A DNA stretch of 34,808 nt from DALYCO01 sp964535545 (GTDB lineage: Bacteria > Patescibacteriota > Minisyncoccia > Phycocordibacterales > UBA9973): NCBI GenBank assembly GCA_964535545.1, contig CAZHUT010000004.1:1-34808 (forward strand), written 5' to 3'. How positions within the stretch are numbered: the first letter of the stretch is position 1; every line of letters begins with the position of its first letter. The notes beneath the pieces were generated by a model. That model had not been told where the DNA came from, ran no database searches, and saw only the letters and a program-made list of their open reading frames with translations. Position numbers and translations under genes: made by a program. Positions 14,719 through 23,005 of the stretch are shown here, in pieces.

Positions 14719-15414
14719 TTAAATCGAATGCACTGCTCGGTACGTCCCAATGATTGCCGCCGTCTCTCCTCGCAACGTCAGCATGCCCAAACTTGAGATC
14801 GTGCAGCCCTTTTCTCTAGCCATAGATACTTCAGCATCAGTAAATCCACCCTCAGGACCAATGAATAAGATTTCTGTCTTACCTGAAGTCTCTGGGGTAA
14901 ACACATCACCCGAAAGATCAAACAAGACTGTAGTTTCAGGCACTGATCTTGAAATTGCCTCCTCAAACGAAACCATATCGGCCAATTCAGGGAGTATGCC
15001 ACGACCCGACTGCTCAGCCGCCTCTTTGATAATGGTCTGAATTCGCTCTGAGTTGATGCCAATTTTCACGGTACGCTCTGTCAGTATTGGCACAATTCTC
15101 CATACACCAGATTCAACCGCTTTCTGGATAGCCAACTCAAAATTGTCTTTCTTAAGTATTGCCAGACACAGGGTTATACGCTTTTCCGGTTCATTTTCAT
15201 TGGTTTGATGAGAAAGGACTCGTGCTTCCACAAGTGACTTGCTGACAGTTTCAAGTACTGTCAAAGCCTCATGGCCCTTACCGTCGCCAAACAACACTTG
15301 TTCGCCGACTTCCAATTTCAAAACCCGGTTGATCTGATGAACCAACTCGGGATCACGTATTTCAATCTGATCCTTAAAAATATCAACTGGAGCGATAAAG
15401 CGGTGGATTTTCAT
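14719..15414 (-). CDS. rsmE: 16S rRNA m3U1498 methyltransferase RsmE
   Basis: 231 aa. SPOUT-fold enzyme that methylates N3 of U1498 in 16S rRNA helix 44, at the decoding centre, using SAM. The N-terminal PUA-like part contains HQINRVLKLEVGEQVLFGDG. The knot region shows ILFIGPEGGFTDAEV and LGMLTLRGETAAI, both family signatures. The length is typical. The start is supported by TATACT ending 7 nt before the ATG, inside the tail of the upstream cytidylyltransferase-like gene. The target residue lies in the same 16S 3' domain whose unusual end opens this window. Confidence 0.95.
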   Translation of the reverse strand: MKIHRFIAPVDIFKDQIEIRDPELVHQINRVLKLEVGEQVLFGDGKGHEALTVLETVSKSLVEARVLSHQTNENEPEKRITLCLAILKKDNFELAIQKAVESGVWRIVPILTERTVKIGINSERIQTIIKEAAEQSGRGILPELADMVSFEEAISRSVPETTVLFDLSGDVFTPETSGKTEILFIGPEGGFTDAEVSMAREKGCTISSLGMLTLRGETAAIIGTYRAVHSI

Positions 15415-15449
15415 ATACTCGAGTATACACGCTACTTACTGCGAAGCAA
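15415..15449 (-). promoter_or_regulatory. rsmE promoter, leaderless
   Basis: TTGCTT (15449-15444), 16-bp spacer, TATACT (15427-15422), 7 nt to the ATG. The -35 lies within the 3' end of the upstream gene. Confidence 0.75.
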
Positions 15450-15848
15450 ACTGGAATGAAGTTCGTGGCCGCGGTGGTCGGGAAGAGTAATTACCCGGAA
15501 ACCCAACTCTGCGCCCAATTTTTCCAATTCAATACCGAGCTCACGTTGGTCGTAGCCCAAAGCTACAACTTCCGGTTTTGCATGCCTGAGTACATTCCAT
15601 GAATGTTCAACGGCATCTCCCAGGACCACTTCTGCATTCGGAAAGTTGAGTTGCACCGCTTGCACTCGTTCTTCTTGGCTTTGCTCAGGCAATCGTCCCT
15701 TACGGCTTTCGATGAGATGATCTTGGGCGACAGTTACAATCAATTTCTCCGCGAGACCTGCGGCTTCAGACAGAAAAAAACGATGGCCGTCGTGCAGGCG
15801 GTCGAAGACTCCAAAAACTAAAACAGTGGCGGGTTTATTTGATTTCAT
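15432..15848 (-). CDS. cytidylyltransferase-family nucleotidyltransferase
   Basis: 138 aa. FGVFDRLHDGHRFFL at about 12-26 carries the HxGH nucleotide-binding signature of the glycerol-3-phosphate cytidylyltransferase / FAD synthase superfamily, and ALGYDQRELG (about 96-105) fits the later conserved region. Its compact size and single domain resemble archaeal-type FAD synthases and TagD. The substrate is unresolved: FMN adenylylation or CDP-alcohol synthesis are both possible. The start overlaps the end of dedA by 14 nt, so it is the second gene of that operon. Confidence 0.82.
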   Translation of the reverse strand: MKSNKPATVLVFGVFDRLHDGHRFFLSEAAGLAEKLIVTVAQDHLIESRKGRLPEQSQEERVQAVQLNFPNAEVVLGDAVEHSWNVLRHAKPEVVALGYDQRELGIELEKLGAELGFRVITLPDHRGHELHSSLLRSK

Positions 15849-16437
15849 CTCTCAGCTTCTTATTATTCTTGATGTATCTATGGATAAAGTATCCAGCAAT
15901 TGCCAGGACGATAACAATACCGATAATATACACTGCTTTATCCAAAATTGAATTTATCTTTTGGAAAGCGTAACCGACATAGTATCCAAGCAGGGTAAAG
16001 AGAAGCGATTTTGGTAATGTGCCTATGAGGTTATACCAAAGGAATTTCCAAATCGGCATTCGAGCTACGCCTGCAGTAGTGAGCACAACCATCCCCATCG
16101 AATGAGTCAGTTTACCAAAAAGCAGTGTCTTACCGCTATGTTCTTGGTAATGGCTGCTTACCTTATCCAAGTGATGATCTTTAACACCGAGTTTCTGTCC
16201 AATTTTGCTCTTAGCAATTGTATGACCAAAACGTCCGATACCGTAATACATCAGGTCGCCGGCAAGATCTCCGATAACAACAATGATATAGACAATAAAG
16301 ATATTGAAGTAACCTTGGGCAGCCAAGAATGCCGCGATGACGGTAATAATGGGTCCTTCCAAAATAGCAACCGGCAGAATGACAAGATATCGGTAGTGAA
16401 GAATAAAAGCAATAATGGCGTTCAGATGAGCATCCAT
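15835..16437 (-). CDS. DedA family membrane protein
   Basis: 200 aa, about five membrane segments. The N-terminal PVAILEGPIITVIAAFLAAQG, then DLAGDLMYYGIGRFG and a C-terminal GTLPKSLLFTLLGYYVGYAF, are DedA/VTT family features. Members act as lipid scramblases or flippases, for example of undecaprenyl phosphate or phosphatidylethanolamine. I choose ATG 16437 over 16473 because TATAAT (16450-16445) ends 7 nt before it and the longer form would read through that promoter. It is divergent from the glycosyltransferase at 16476 and co-transcribed with the following nucleotidyltransferase. Confidence 0.88.
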   Translation of the reverse strand: MDAHLNAIIAFILHYRYLVILPVAILEGPIITVIAAFLAAQGYFNIFIVYIIVVIGDLAGDLMYYGIGRFGHTIAKSKIGQKLGVKDHHLDKVSSHYQEHSGKTLLFGKLTHSMGMVVLTTAGVARMPIWKFLWYNLIGTLPKSLLFTLLGYYVGYAFQKINSILDKAVYIIGIVIVLAIAGYFIHRYIKNNKKLRDEIK

Positions 16438-16475
16438 GGGTTTTATTATACTATGTTGTACTGTACAATACACTC
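16438..16475. promoter_or_regulatory. 38-bp divergent promoter region, both mRNAs predicted leaderless
   Basis: Minus strand: TATAAT (16450-16445), 7 nt to dedA ATG at 16437. Plus strand: TACAAT (16464-16469), 6 nt to the glycosyltransferase ATG at 16476. Both -35 boxes are weak. Confidence 0.65.
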
Positions 16476-17180
16476 ATGCAAAAAACGGTATTCTGTTTTA
16501 TTCTAGAGTACAATGAAAGTGAACGGATTAGTTGAGTTCTTGATGCCGTCACCAAAAATTCACTCGTTATCGAAATTTTTTTTATTGATGACGGTTCTCC
16601 TGACAAGGAACGGACTAAAGAAATTGTTTCCCGGTATCCCACTGTACTCTTCATCCAGAACGAGAAAAATGTTGGCAAGAGTCAGACTGTTTACAACGGC
16701 ATCATTCAGACATCCGGTGAATTTTTATTTTTTCTTGATTCAGATTTGATTGGCCTCAAGAGCGAAGATATTACGGCGTTAATTACTCCTGCTTTAGATG
16801 ATACGGCCCAGATGTCTATCAGTATGAGAAGGAATAGTCCGTGGATTGACCGGGTGCTTGGCATTGATTTTCTTTCCGGTGAACGAGTTTTTCATCGATC
16901 GTTTTTTGAACCGGCTGAGTTGGAAGGAATCAAAAGATTGGCGGGATATAGCTTGGAAACGTACCTGAACACTCTCATTTTGCAAAAAAATACGTCGCTC
17001 GCAGTTGTATTTTGGCCAGAAGTAGATAGTCCGTATCCATATGAAAAACGTACATTTTGGGTTGGAGTGAAGGCATTTCTATGGATGCTCTGGGAAATTT
17101 TTCGTGTCGTTCCTTTTTATAAAATTCCTTACTTGTTTTATCGGATGCGGAGGCTTATTGTCCGACCAGCGAAGAATTGA
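16476..17180 (+). pseudogene. family 2 glycosyltransferase interrupted by an in-frame TGA (pseudogene or recoded)
   Basis: 235 codons. Frame from ATG 16476 encodes MQKTVFCFILEYNESERIS, then TGA (16533-16535, codon 20), then in the same frame VLDAVTKNSLVIEIFFIDDGSPD, FLFFLDSDL and a basic C-terminus. The YNE, DDGS and DSD elements together make a complete GT-A fold of GT2, so the TGA sits inside the first beta-alpha unit. No good restart follows until about 16746. The gene also ends in TGA, the only such stop among 37 in the window, and a TAG lies four codons beyond. It may be a nonsense mutation, a base error, or UGA read as an amino acid. Expected role: glycosylation of lipid or surface polymers. 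Confidence 0.75.
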
Positions 17181-17201
17181 TCGATATGTTAGTATAAGGC
17201 C

Positions 17202-17936
17202 ATGACCAATCACATTGCCGCAAAGCTCATCAAGTCCCTCCACCAGAAAAAAAATCGCCAGGAAACCAAGAAATTTTTGGTAGAAGGGGAAAAGAATGTA
17301 GTTGAACTGATCAAAAGCGATTTCAAGATTGAAGCCGTATACGTCACAGAAGAATTCAAAAAGAACAATCCCAAGCTTTTGGCTGGACGAGATTTCCGCA
17401 TTCATTTCGTTGATCCTGCAGAATTGAACGCTCTTGGTACACTCGAACATAACAACAGCGCTCTAGCCATTGCATTCCAAAAGGAGCCGAAAATCATTCA
17501 GGAGGGAATTATTCTCGCCCTTGATGATATTCGCGATCCCGGAAATCTAGGAACGCTCATCCGCATTGCCGACTGGTATGGCGTCAAACAGATCATATGT
17601 TCCAACAGTTCAGTGGATTGGTACAATCCTAAAGTAATCAGTTCAACTATGGGTTCGTTTACTCGAGTTTCGGGATTTTATACAGATCTTCCGTCATATC
17701 TGGCAAAGGCAAAAGTTCCCATCCTCGGCGGCTTTATGGAGGGAGCCCCAGTTCATTCATACACATTTCCAGAATCGGGCATTCTCGTCATTGGCAGCGA
17801 ATCACATGGTATCAGCAAAGAAGTGGCAAAAACAATAACAGAAAAAATCACTATTCCTCGATTTGGTAAGGCAGAATCCTTGAATGCTGCAGTTGCTGGA
17901 GCAGTCATGCTTGATCGTTGGAAAGGCGGTAAATAA
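17202..17936 (+). CDS. SpoU/TrmH family RNA 2'-O-methyltransferase
   Basis: 244 aa. An N-terminal substrate-binding domain (FLVEGEKNVVELI, about 25-37) is followed by the SPOUT knot with its three motifs: DDIRDPGNLGTLIRIADW (about 108-125), VIGSESHGIS (about 195) and IPRFGKAESLNAAVAGAVM (about 217-235). This layout is that of RlmB/TsnR-type 23S rRNA 2'-O-methyltransferases; the exact nucleotide target is not predictable. TAGTAT ends 6 nt before the ATG, so it may be leaderless. The P-type ATPase starts 4 nt after its stop. Confidence 0.9.
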   Translation: MTNHIAAKLIKSLHQKKNRQETKKFLVEGEKNVVELIKSDFKIEAVYVTEEFKKNNPKLLAGRDFRIHFVDPAELNALGTLEHNNSALAIAFQKEPKIIQEGIILALDDIRDPGNLGTLIRIADWYGVKQIICSNSSVDWYNPKVISSTMGSFTRVSGFYTDLPSYLAKAKVPILGGFMEGAPVHSYTFPESGILVIGSESHGISKEVAKTITEKITIPRFGKAESLNAAVAGAVMLDRWKGGK

Positions 17937-17940
17937 TCAC

Positions 17941-19818
17941 ATGAAATTAATTGCATACATAAAAAGCATTTCACTCGATCTAGTCATTGCAGTGGCAGTG
18001 GTTGTTTCGCTTATAGTATCAGGAATCTTTTTTGCCAGCGGTGAGGCTGAAATAGCCAAGGCAATATTGAAGTATACATTGCTGATCGGCATGATTCCGC
18101 TCTGGTGGGGAATGATAGCCGATATTGTCCGTGGTCATTTCGGCGTCGATCTTATTGCCGGCGTAGCCTTGCTTGGCACATTTCTTTTCGGCGAATATCT
18201 TCCTGGTGTTGTTATTCTGCTGATGCTCTCCGGCGGACAGATGCTCGAGCGATATGCGATGCGTCGTGCTCGCAGAGAATTGTCTGCGCTGCTTTCGCGC
18301 GCTCCTGAGAAAGCCCATCTTCGCGAAGGAGAAAAAATAATCGATGTAAAAATTGATAAAGTCCTGCCGGGAATGACTGTGCTCATTAAGCCGGGAGAAA
18401 TTGTCCCGGTTGACGGATTTATTTTGGAAGGAAAGAGCTTTATCGATGAATCAACGCTCTCAGGCGAGAGTTTGCCTGTTGAGAAAATTGCAGGGAATCT
18501 GGTTTTTGCCGGTACAGAAAACAAAAGCGGCGCTTTGATCGTCCAGGTTGAAAAACCCGCACATGAAACTCGCTACGAGCAAATTGTAAAAATTGTCCGC
18601 GAGGCGGAAGAATCAAAAGCACCACTAGTCCGATTGGCCGATAAGTATAGCGTCTATTTCACCATCCTCACGGCGCTCTTCGGTGTCATTGCGTGGTTCA
18701 TTTTTCATGATCCAATTCGCGTTATTGCTGTGCTTGTTGTTGCTACGCCATGCCCCCTTATTCTTGCAACGCCAATTGCCATTATTTCGGGTATGAGCAA
18801 GTCCGCTCATCGCGGTGTGATCATCAAAGAGGGTGGAGCGCTTGAGGTGCTTTCTCGAATCAAGACATTTGTATTCGACAAGACTGGAACTGTAACTCTG
18901 GGATTGCCGAATGTTGAGCGGATTGAGACATTTGGCATAGGTGCACATGCCATGCTGACTATTGCCGCATCGCTCGACCAGCTTTCTACGCACGTGCTGG
19001 CTCGCGCACTCACTACGTATGCACAGAAACATGGCGCAAAGCTGATGTATCCAAGCCACTTTGAAGAAAACTTCGGCGAGGGTGTAACCGGTTCTGTTAC
19101 CGGTAAGGAATATGTTTTTGGAAAACTGTCATTTGTGCGCTCATTTACAAAAGTATGTTCTGAGCAAATCATTGCGTTTCATGAATCAATTGCCAAGGAA
19201 GGTAAAATGGCAGTATATCTAGCCGACCGAGAAATGGTCGTTGGAGCAATTGTCTTTTCAGATCCTGTTCGCAGTGAGGCCAGAGGTTTGTTTGCCTTTC
19301 TCAGCTCTCACGACTCGCACCGGGTAGTTTTGCTGACGGGTGATAAGCAGGAGCGGGCACAACTCGTTGCACATGAACTTGGAATTTCAGAGTGGAAAAG
19401 TGAGGCGTCGCCAGAAGATAAATTGGCATTTATTGAGAATATGCCATACAGTGACCGGCCTGTTGCCATGATTGGAGACGGTATAAATGATGCACCTGCA
19501 TTGGCGAAAGCAGATGTCGGTATTGCTCTTGGAGCTCACGGAAAAACCGCATCAAGTGATGCGGCCAGTGTTGTCATATTGCACTCATCAATAAATCGAT
19601 TACGCGATGTCGTGATTATTTCCAAGCAATCCATCAAGATTGCCAAAGAAGGCATCTGGTTCGGTATGGGTGCCAGTGTTTTACTCATGTGTCTTGCGCT
19701 CGCAGGCATCATTCCACCTCTGTATGGCGCACTTCTTCAAGAAGCAATTGACGTTATTGTGATTCTGAACGCGCTTCGAGTCGGACGTTCAAGTGAAAGA
19801 GCATTGATAGGCAACTAA
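17941..19818 (+). CDS. P1B-type heavy-metal-transporting ATPase
   Basis: 625 aa. Membrane pump exporting or importing metal ions with ATP. LSGES (actuator, about 175), the CPC metal-site motif ATPCPLILATPIA (about 268-280), phosphorylation motif FVFDKTGT (about 311-318) and GDGINDAPALAKADVGIALG (about 512-531) are all present. There is no N-terminal HMA domain, and the nucleotide-site His-Pro motif is STHVL instead of the usual SEHPL-type, so Pro is lost. CPC suggests Zn/Cd/Pb or Cu. ATG 17941 is used, since a longer frame from 17884 overlaps the upstream gene. Its stop overlaps the convergent MFS stop by 4 nt. Confidence 0.92.
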   Translation: MKLIAYIKSISLDLVIAVAVVVSLIVSGIFFASGEAEIAKAILKYTLLIGMIPLWWGMIADIVRGHFGVDLIAGVALLGTFLFGEYLPGVVILLMLSGGQMLERYAMRRARRELSALLSRAPEKAHLREGEKIIDVKIDKVLPGMTVLIKPGEIVPVDGFILEGKSFIDESTLSGESLPVEKIAGNLVFAGTENKSGALIVQVEKPAHETRYEQIVKIVREAEESKAPLVRLADKYSVYFTILTALFGVIAWFIFHDPIRVIAVLVVATPCPLILATPIAIISGMSKSAHRGVIIKEGGALEVLSRIKTFVFDKTGTVTLGLPNVERIETFGIGAHAMLTIAASLDQLSTHVLARALTTYAQKHGAKLMYPSHFEENFGEGVTGSVTGKEYVFGKLSFVRSFTKVCSEQIIAFHESIAKEGKMAVYLADREMVVGAIVFSDPVRSEARGLFAFLSSHDSHRVVLLTGDKQERAQLVAHELGISEWKSEASPEDKLAFIENMPYSDRPVAMIGDGINDAPALAKADVGIALGAHGKTASSDAASVVILHSSINRLRDVVIISKQSIKIAKEGIWFGMGASVLLMCLALAGIIPPLYGALLQEAIDVIVILNALRVGRSSERALIGN

Positions 19819-21038
19819 GCAAAGAGTGCTTTTCCTTGAGTCTGAGTTTTCTTGTGGATGATGAAGACGACAGGCAGGAAACAAACTCCGGCGAAAAATA
19901 CAAAGAAAGTTGCGAATTCCAAACCGATGCGCAGATTGTAGAAATCTGAGATTTTGCCGATGATGGCAGGGGCAAATGCTTCACCGACGAGGTGCACAAA
20001 GAATACATATGCTCCGTAAGCCGAAGCGCGGAACTGTTTCGGTACGATATCATGCAGTACTGCAGTGACTGGTCCAAGATAAACCGAGAGGAAAATTGCA
20101 CCCATGATAAAGAAGAATAAGAATGAGAAACGTGAGCCATCTTCCAGGCCGAAATACATGAGTGGAGCTGAAAGAATCAATGAAATGGCGACAATCGCAC
20201 TTCGTCCCCAAGGATACTTTTTTTGTAACTGGTCGGCAAAATATGAACCAAGTAAAACGCCAACAACACTGGCAAACATCATGCCGAAGCCGAGAATGAG
20301 CGCAGCATCGCGCAGGTTGTAGTCCTTGTAGCGGTTGATAAATTCAACCCCCCAAGTGATAAATGCTCCACTGGCGAAAGAGACAAATGTACCACTAATG
20401 ATGATCCACAAATATGCCTTATTTTTGAGTAGTGTATGCAACGGCACTTTTGGTTCATCGTGCTTTAGACGATGATCTTTCATTTTGAGTGCATAGTATG
20501 CGAGCAAGAAGCCTGGAATGGACGCAATGAAAAAAGCCAAGCGCCAGTTGTCCGTATAAAATGCAACCATGCCCCCCAAGATTGCGCCTGTTGTTCCACC
20601 GATGAGCATACCAATATTGAAAATACCTTGAACTTGGGAATTATGCTCGTCCGGGAAATTGTCGGTAATAATAGAAACGGCCGCTGGTGAATAACTTGCT
20701 TCGCCAATACCAACCAGAGAGCGGATACCGAGGAGAGATTTGAAACTTGTAGCCAGGCCTGAAGCAAATGAAGCGACACTCCAGAATGCGACGCCTACAC
20801 TGATCAGAACCTTGCGGCTCATGCGATCAGCCAGAATGCCGAGCGGAAAGATTGCGATTGAGTGAATGACAATAAAAACAGTGGCCAAAATGCCGAGATG
20901 ATAGTCGGTTAGATTAAATTCGGCTTTGATGTGACCAAAAAGGGGAAAGAGGACTTGGCGATCGAGATAGTTAAGAAGATTGATCAGGGTAAGAATCAGA
21001 AGCATGGTCTTCTGATCTCGAGACATGTTTTTGAACAT
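19815..21038 (-). CDS. MFS transporter, Spinster-like
   Basis: 407 aa, about 12 membrane segments. NLLNYLDRQVLFPLFG in TM1, the loop 2-3 motif GILADRMSRKVLISVG and IRSLVGIGEASYSPAA in TM4 match Spinster-type/anion-cation symporter members of the major facilitator superfamily. The substrate is unknown. I start at 21038 (MFKNMSRDQ) rather than 21092 because TATACT (21050-21045) ends 6 nt before this ATG and the longer N-terminus would cross the promoter. Convergent with the metal ATPase with no terminator between them. Confidence 0.88.
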   Translation of the reverse strand: MFKNMSRDQKTMLLILTLINLLNYLDRQVLFPLFGHIKAEFNLTDYHLGILATVFIVIHSIAIFPLGILADRMSRKVLISVGVAFWSVASFASGLATSFKSLLGIRSLVGIGEASYSPAAVSIITDNFPDEHNSQVQGIFNIGMLIGGTTGAILGGMVAFYTDNWRLAFFIASIPGFLLAYYALKMKDHRLKHDEPKVPLHTLLKNKAYLWIIISGTFVSFASGAFITWGVEFINRYKDYNLRDAALILGFGMMFASVVGVLLGSYFADQLQKKYPWGRSAIVAISLILSAPLMYFGLEDGSRFSFLFFFIMGAIFLSVYLGPVTAVLHDIVPKQFRASAYGAYVFFVHLVGEAFAPAIIGKISDFYNLRIGLEFATFFVFFAGVCFLPVVFIIHKKTQTQGKALFA

Positions 21039-21050
21039 GGGCAAAGTATA
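21039..21050 (-). promoter_or_regulatory. -10 box giving a leaderless MFS mRNA
   Basis: TATACT (21050-21045), 6 nt to ATG 21038; -35 poor. Confidence 0.7.
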
Positions 21051-21082
21051 CCATTTTAATATTTTTTGACGATATGTATAGC

Positions 21083-21116
21083 AAAATAGCAACCTCTCTC
21101 TTGGTTGCTATTTTTG
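21083..21116 (-). terminator. intrinsic terminator after the basic protein gene
   Basis: AAAATAGCAACC / GGTTGCTATTTT stem, 8-nt loop, symmetric A/T flanks. Confidence 0.85.
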
Positions 21117-21119
21117 TCT

Positions 21120-21239
21120 TTATGCGCGCTTCTTCTTTTTTGCCGCGAGCATTGTCTTTTTTGCCGCGAGGCGCTTTTTTGTCTTGTGCGGGCCCTTTGG
21201 CATTTTGCTTGCGCTCAAGCCAGTTTGTCGTTTTGCCAT
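21120..21239 (-). CDS. 39-residue Lys-rich basic protein
   Basis: 39 aa starting MAKRQTGLSASKMPKG; the second half is almost all Lys, Ala and Arg (KKRLAAKKTMLAAKKKKRA). The composition suggests a nucleic-acid-binding nucleoid or RNA-compacting peptide, like the Lys/Ala-rich peptide at 9494. The start at 21239 is chosen because the longer frame (to 21335) has unrelated composition. TATACT is found about 33-38 nt upstream, so this mRNA would carry a short leader. A terminator follows directly. Confidence 0.6.
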   Translation of the reverse strand: MAKRQTGLSASKMPKGPHKTKKRLAAKKTMLAAKKKKRA

Positions 21240-21371
21240 ATGTATGTGTGTTATTACTAATGTAAGGACCAGTATATCGCATGTAACGTAATTATTCCAG
21301 TATCCGTCAGTATAAGTGGTCGGCTTATCCACCATTAATACATTAACTGTTCCTGTAGGAACCTAATTTCT

Positions 21372-21539
21372 ATGCTTTTAACTATCGCAGCAATCTTGTT
21401 CATTCTCTGGCTGCTTGGCGTTGTCGGAGTATATACCATTGGATGGTTTATCCATATTCTTCTGGTTGTGGCAATCGTCGTCGTTATTATCCGAATCATT
21501 CAGGGACGAGATCCGATTCAGCCAAATAGGACATTATAA
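21372..21539 (+). CDS. small membrane protein, lmo0937/DUF5670-like
   Basis: 55 aa with two hydrophobic helices (about 3-20 and 24-45) and a short polar tail (QGRDPIQPNRTL). The pattern LWLLGVVGVYTIGWFIHILLVVAIVVVIIR closely resembles the lmo0937 family of small membrane proteins (WLLG, GG/WFIHILLV, IRxIQGR). These are common next to stress and envelope genes; function unknown. A GTTCC-tgta-GGAAC hairpin lies just upstream. The secreted protein at 21577 follows after 37 nt and may share the transcript. Confidence 0.8.
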   Translation: MLLTIAAILFILWLLGVVGVYTIGWFIHILLVVAIVVVIIRIIQGRDPIQPNRTL

Positions 21540-21576
21540 ATATAAAAACATGTAGAGCATAAACAACTACAACAGT

Positions 21577-22356
21577 ATGATTACAAAAAAATATATTACC
21601 GCGAGTGCCATCATTCTTTCTCTTTCAATTAGTCTCCTCGCATATGCGGAAAATAGAGTGGAACTTGGTACTTCAGTGCAGATTGATGCACAGACTCAGA
21701 CAGAATCGACGGGGCATGTTGACGCATCTGGGAATAGAGAGATGGGTGATGATTCAGATCAGGATAACAACTCTAACAGTCAGGCAGCAACTACGGGGTT
21801 AAATGCAAACGGGATGCTGAATGCAAACATCAACCAAAACGCAGATGAACATGCATCTGATAATGCAGCATTCAAATTATTTCAGAATGATATTGGCCGC
21901 CTCACTATTGATGTAGATTCACAACTTTCAAAAACTCCGGGTATGATTACTTCGAATTCGGATCTTACAGCTTACGCTCAGGCTTCGATGAAGGATGACA
22001 AGAACATTCAGAATGTTTCCGTTACTGATTCCGAAGTTTCTATGAAGTATCGTGAGCCTGCAAAGTTTCTCGGATTTATTCCCGGAGCTATTACTGCCAA
22101 AGTTACTGTTGATTCAGACGGCTCAGTCACAGTTCGTTATCCGTGGTATCGATTCCTCATGAAAGTTCCAGAAAAGAAAGCTGATCTCGAATCAGACGTA
22201 AAAGCCAATGTTGGCACCGTCGGATCAGTATCCGGTTCATTTACGGTTTCCACAAAGGCCCAGATTCTCAAGGCAGTTCGTGAAGCGCTCTACCGAGTTC
22301 GAAACAGCGCTTCTGCTGAAGTGAATGCAGAGGCTAAGGGAAGCCTGAATTATTAA
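21577..22356 (+). CDS. secreted protein of unknown function
   Basis: 259 aa. Signal peptide about 1-24 (ends AYA-E). A polar Asn/Gln/Asp/Ser-rich segment (about 25-95) follows, then an alpha/beta domain (about 95-235) containing KYREPAKFLGFIPGAITAKVTVDSDGSVTVRYPWYRFLMK. The last part is Ala/Ser-rich. I do not recognise the family, but the short KYxxPAKFLGFIPG block looks like a conserved core. Preceded without an SD site by the small membrane protein gene and followed by a strong terminator. Confidence 0.72.
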   Translation: MITKKYITASAIILSLSISLLAYAENRVELGTSVQIDAQTQTESTGHVDASGNREMGDDSDQDNNSNSQAATTGLNANGMLNANINQNADEHASDNAAFKLFQNDIGRLTIDVDSQLSKTPGMITSNSDLTAYAQASMKDDKNIQNVSVTDSEVSMKYREPAKFLGFIPGAITAKVTVDSDGSVTVRYPWYRFLMKVPEKKADLESDVKANVGTVGSVSGSFTVSTKAQILKAVREALYRVRNSASAEVNAEAKGSLNY

Positions 22357-22382
22357 CATTTCAAAGAACTTCAGTCACTGAT

Positions 22383-22413
22383 GAAAAGCCGCTCGGGGGG
22401 AGCGGCTTTTCTC
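22383..22413 (+). terminator. intrinsic terminator
   Basis: AAAAGCCGCTC / GAGCGGCTTTT stem around GGGG, followed by CTC and Ts. Confidence 0.88.
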
Positions 22414-22426
22414 GATTCCATATGTA

Positions 22427-22918
22427 TTACCCGTTATACGCTTTTTCCAATCCCGCAATATCAATCTTCTTCATCTGCATCATTGCCTGCATAACTCTGT
22501 CTGCTTTTGTTCTGTCAGGATCGCTTAACAATTCACCCAAGCGCTTTGGATTGATCTGCCAGGTGAAACCAAACTTGTCCTGTAGCCATCCGCATTGCTG
22601 GGCTTTCTTATCACCGCCTTCAGTCAGTGCATTCCAATAATGATCTACTTCTTCTTGGGTGTCACATTCAACCAAAAATGAGACTGCACCGCTTGGCTTG
22701 AAATATGGACCGCCGTCGAGAGCCATATAGCGCTGGCCTTCGAGTTCAAATATTCCTGTCAAAACTTTTCCTTCCAGTCCTTTCCAAGGTCCTTCCTGTG
22801 GAGTATCAGGGTAGCGCTTGATGCTTACAATTTTTTAATTTTTAAAAATAGAAACGTAGAAGTTAATCGCTTCTTCCGCGTTCTTGTCGAACCACATAAA
22901 AGGGATAATTTTTTGCAT
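22427..22918 (-). pseudogene. VOC/PhnB-like protein gene interrupted by an in-frame TAA
   Basis: From ATG 22918 the frame reads MQKIIPFMWFDKNAEEAINF, YVSIFKN, then TAA (22837-22835, codon 28), then KIVSIKRYPDTPQEGPWKG and on to the natural stop at 22427 (163 codons). The whole matches PhnB/3-demethylubiquinone-9-methyltransferase-like VOC proteins, with QRYMALDGGPYFKPSGAVSFLVEC and GWLQDKFGFTWQINP. Family members usually have Ser at the interrupted position, one base away (TCA). The next internal ATG (22762) would lose the first strand and helix. Likely a recent nonsense mutation or a base error. A TAGTGT box ends 6 nt before ATG 22918. Confidence 0.8.
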
Positions 22919-23005
22919 GTATATACACTACCAAATTTGTATATAAAAAACACTTCCGTTTTGTATTGGAAGTGTGTAAATGTCAGTCGTACCGTGTAGG
23001 CTTAT

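Noticed and set aside
16746..17180. Glycosyltransferase starting at internal ATG 16746
   Set aside because: Would lack the YNE and DDGS parts of the GT-A fold that are intact upstream in the same frame.
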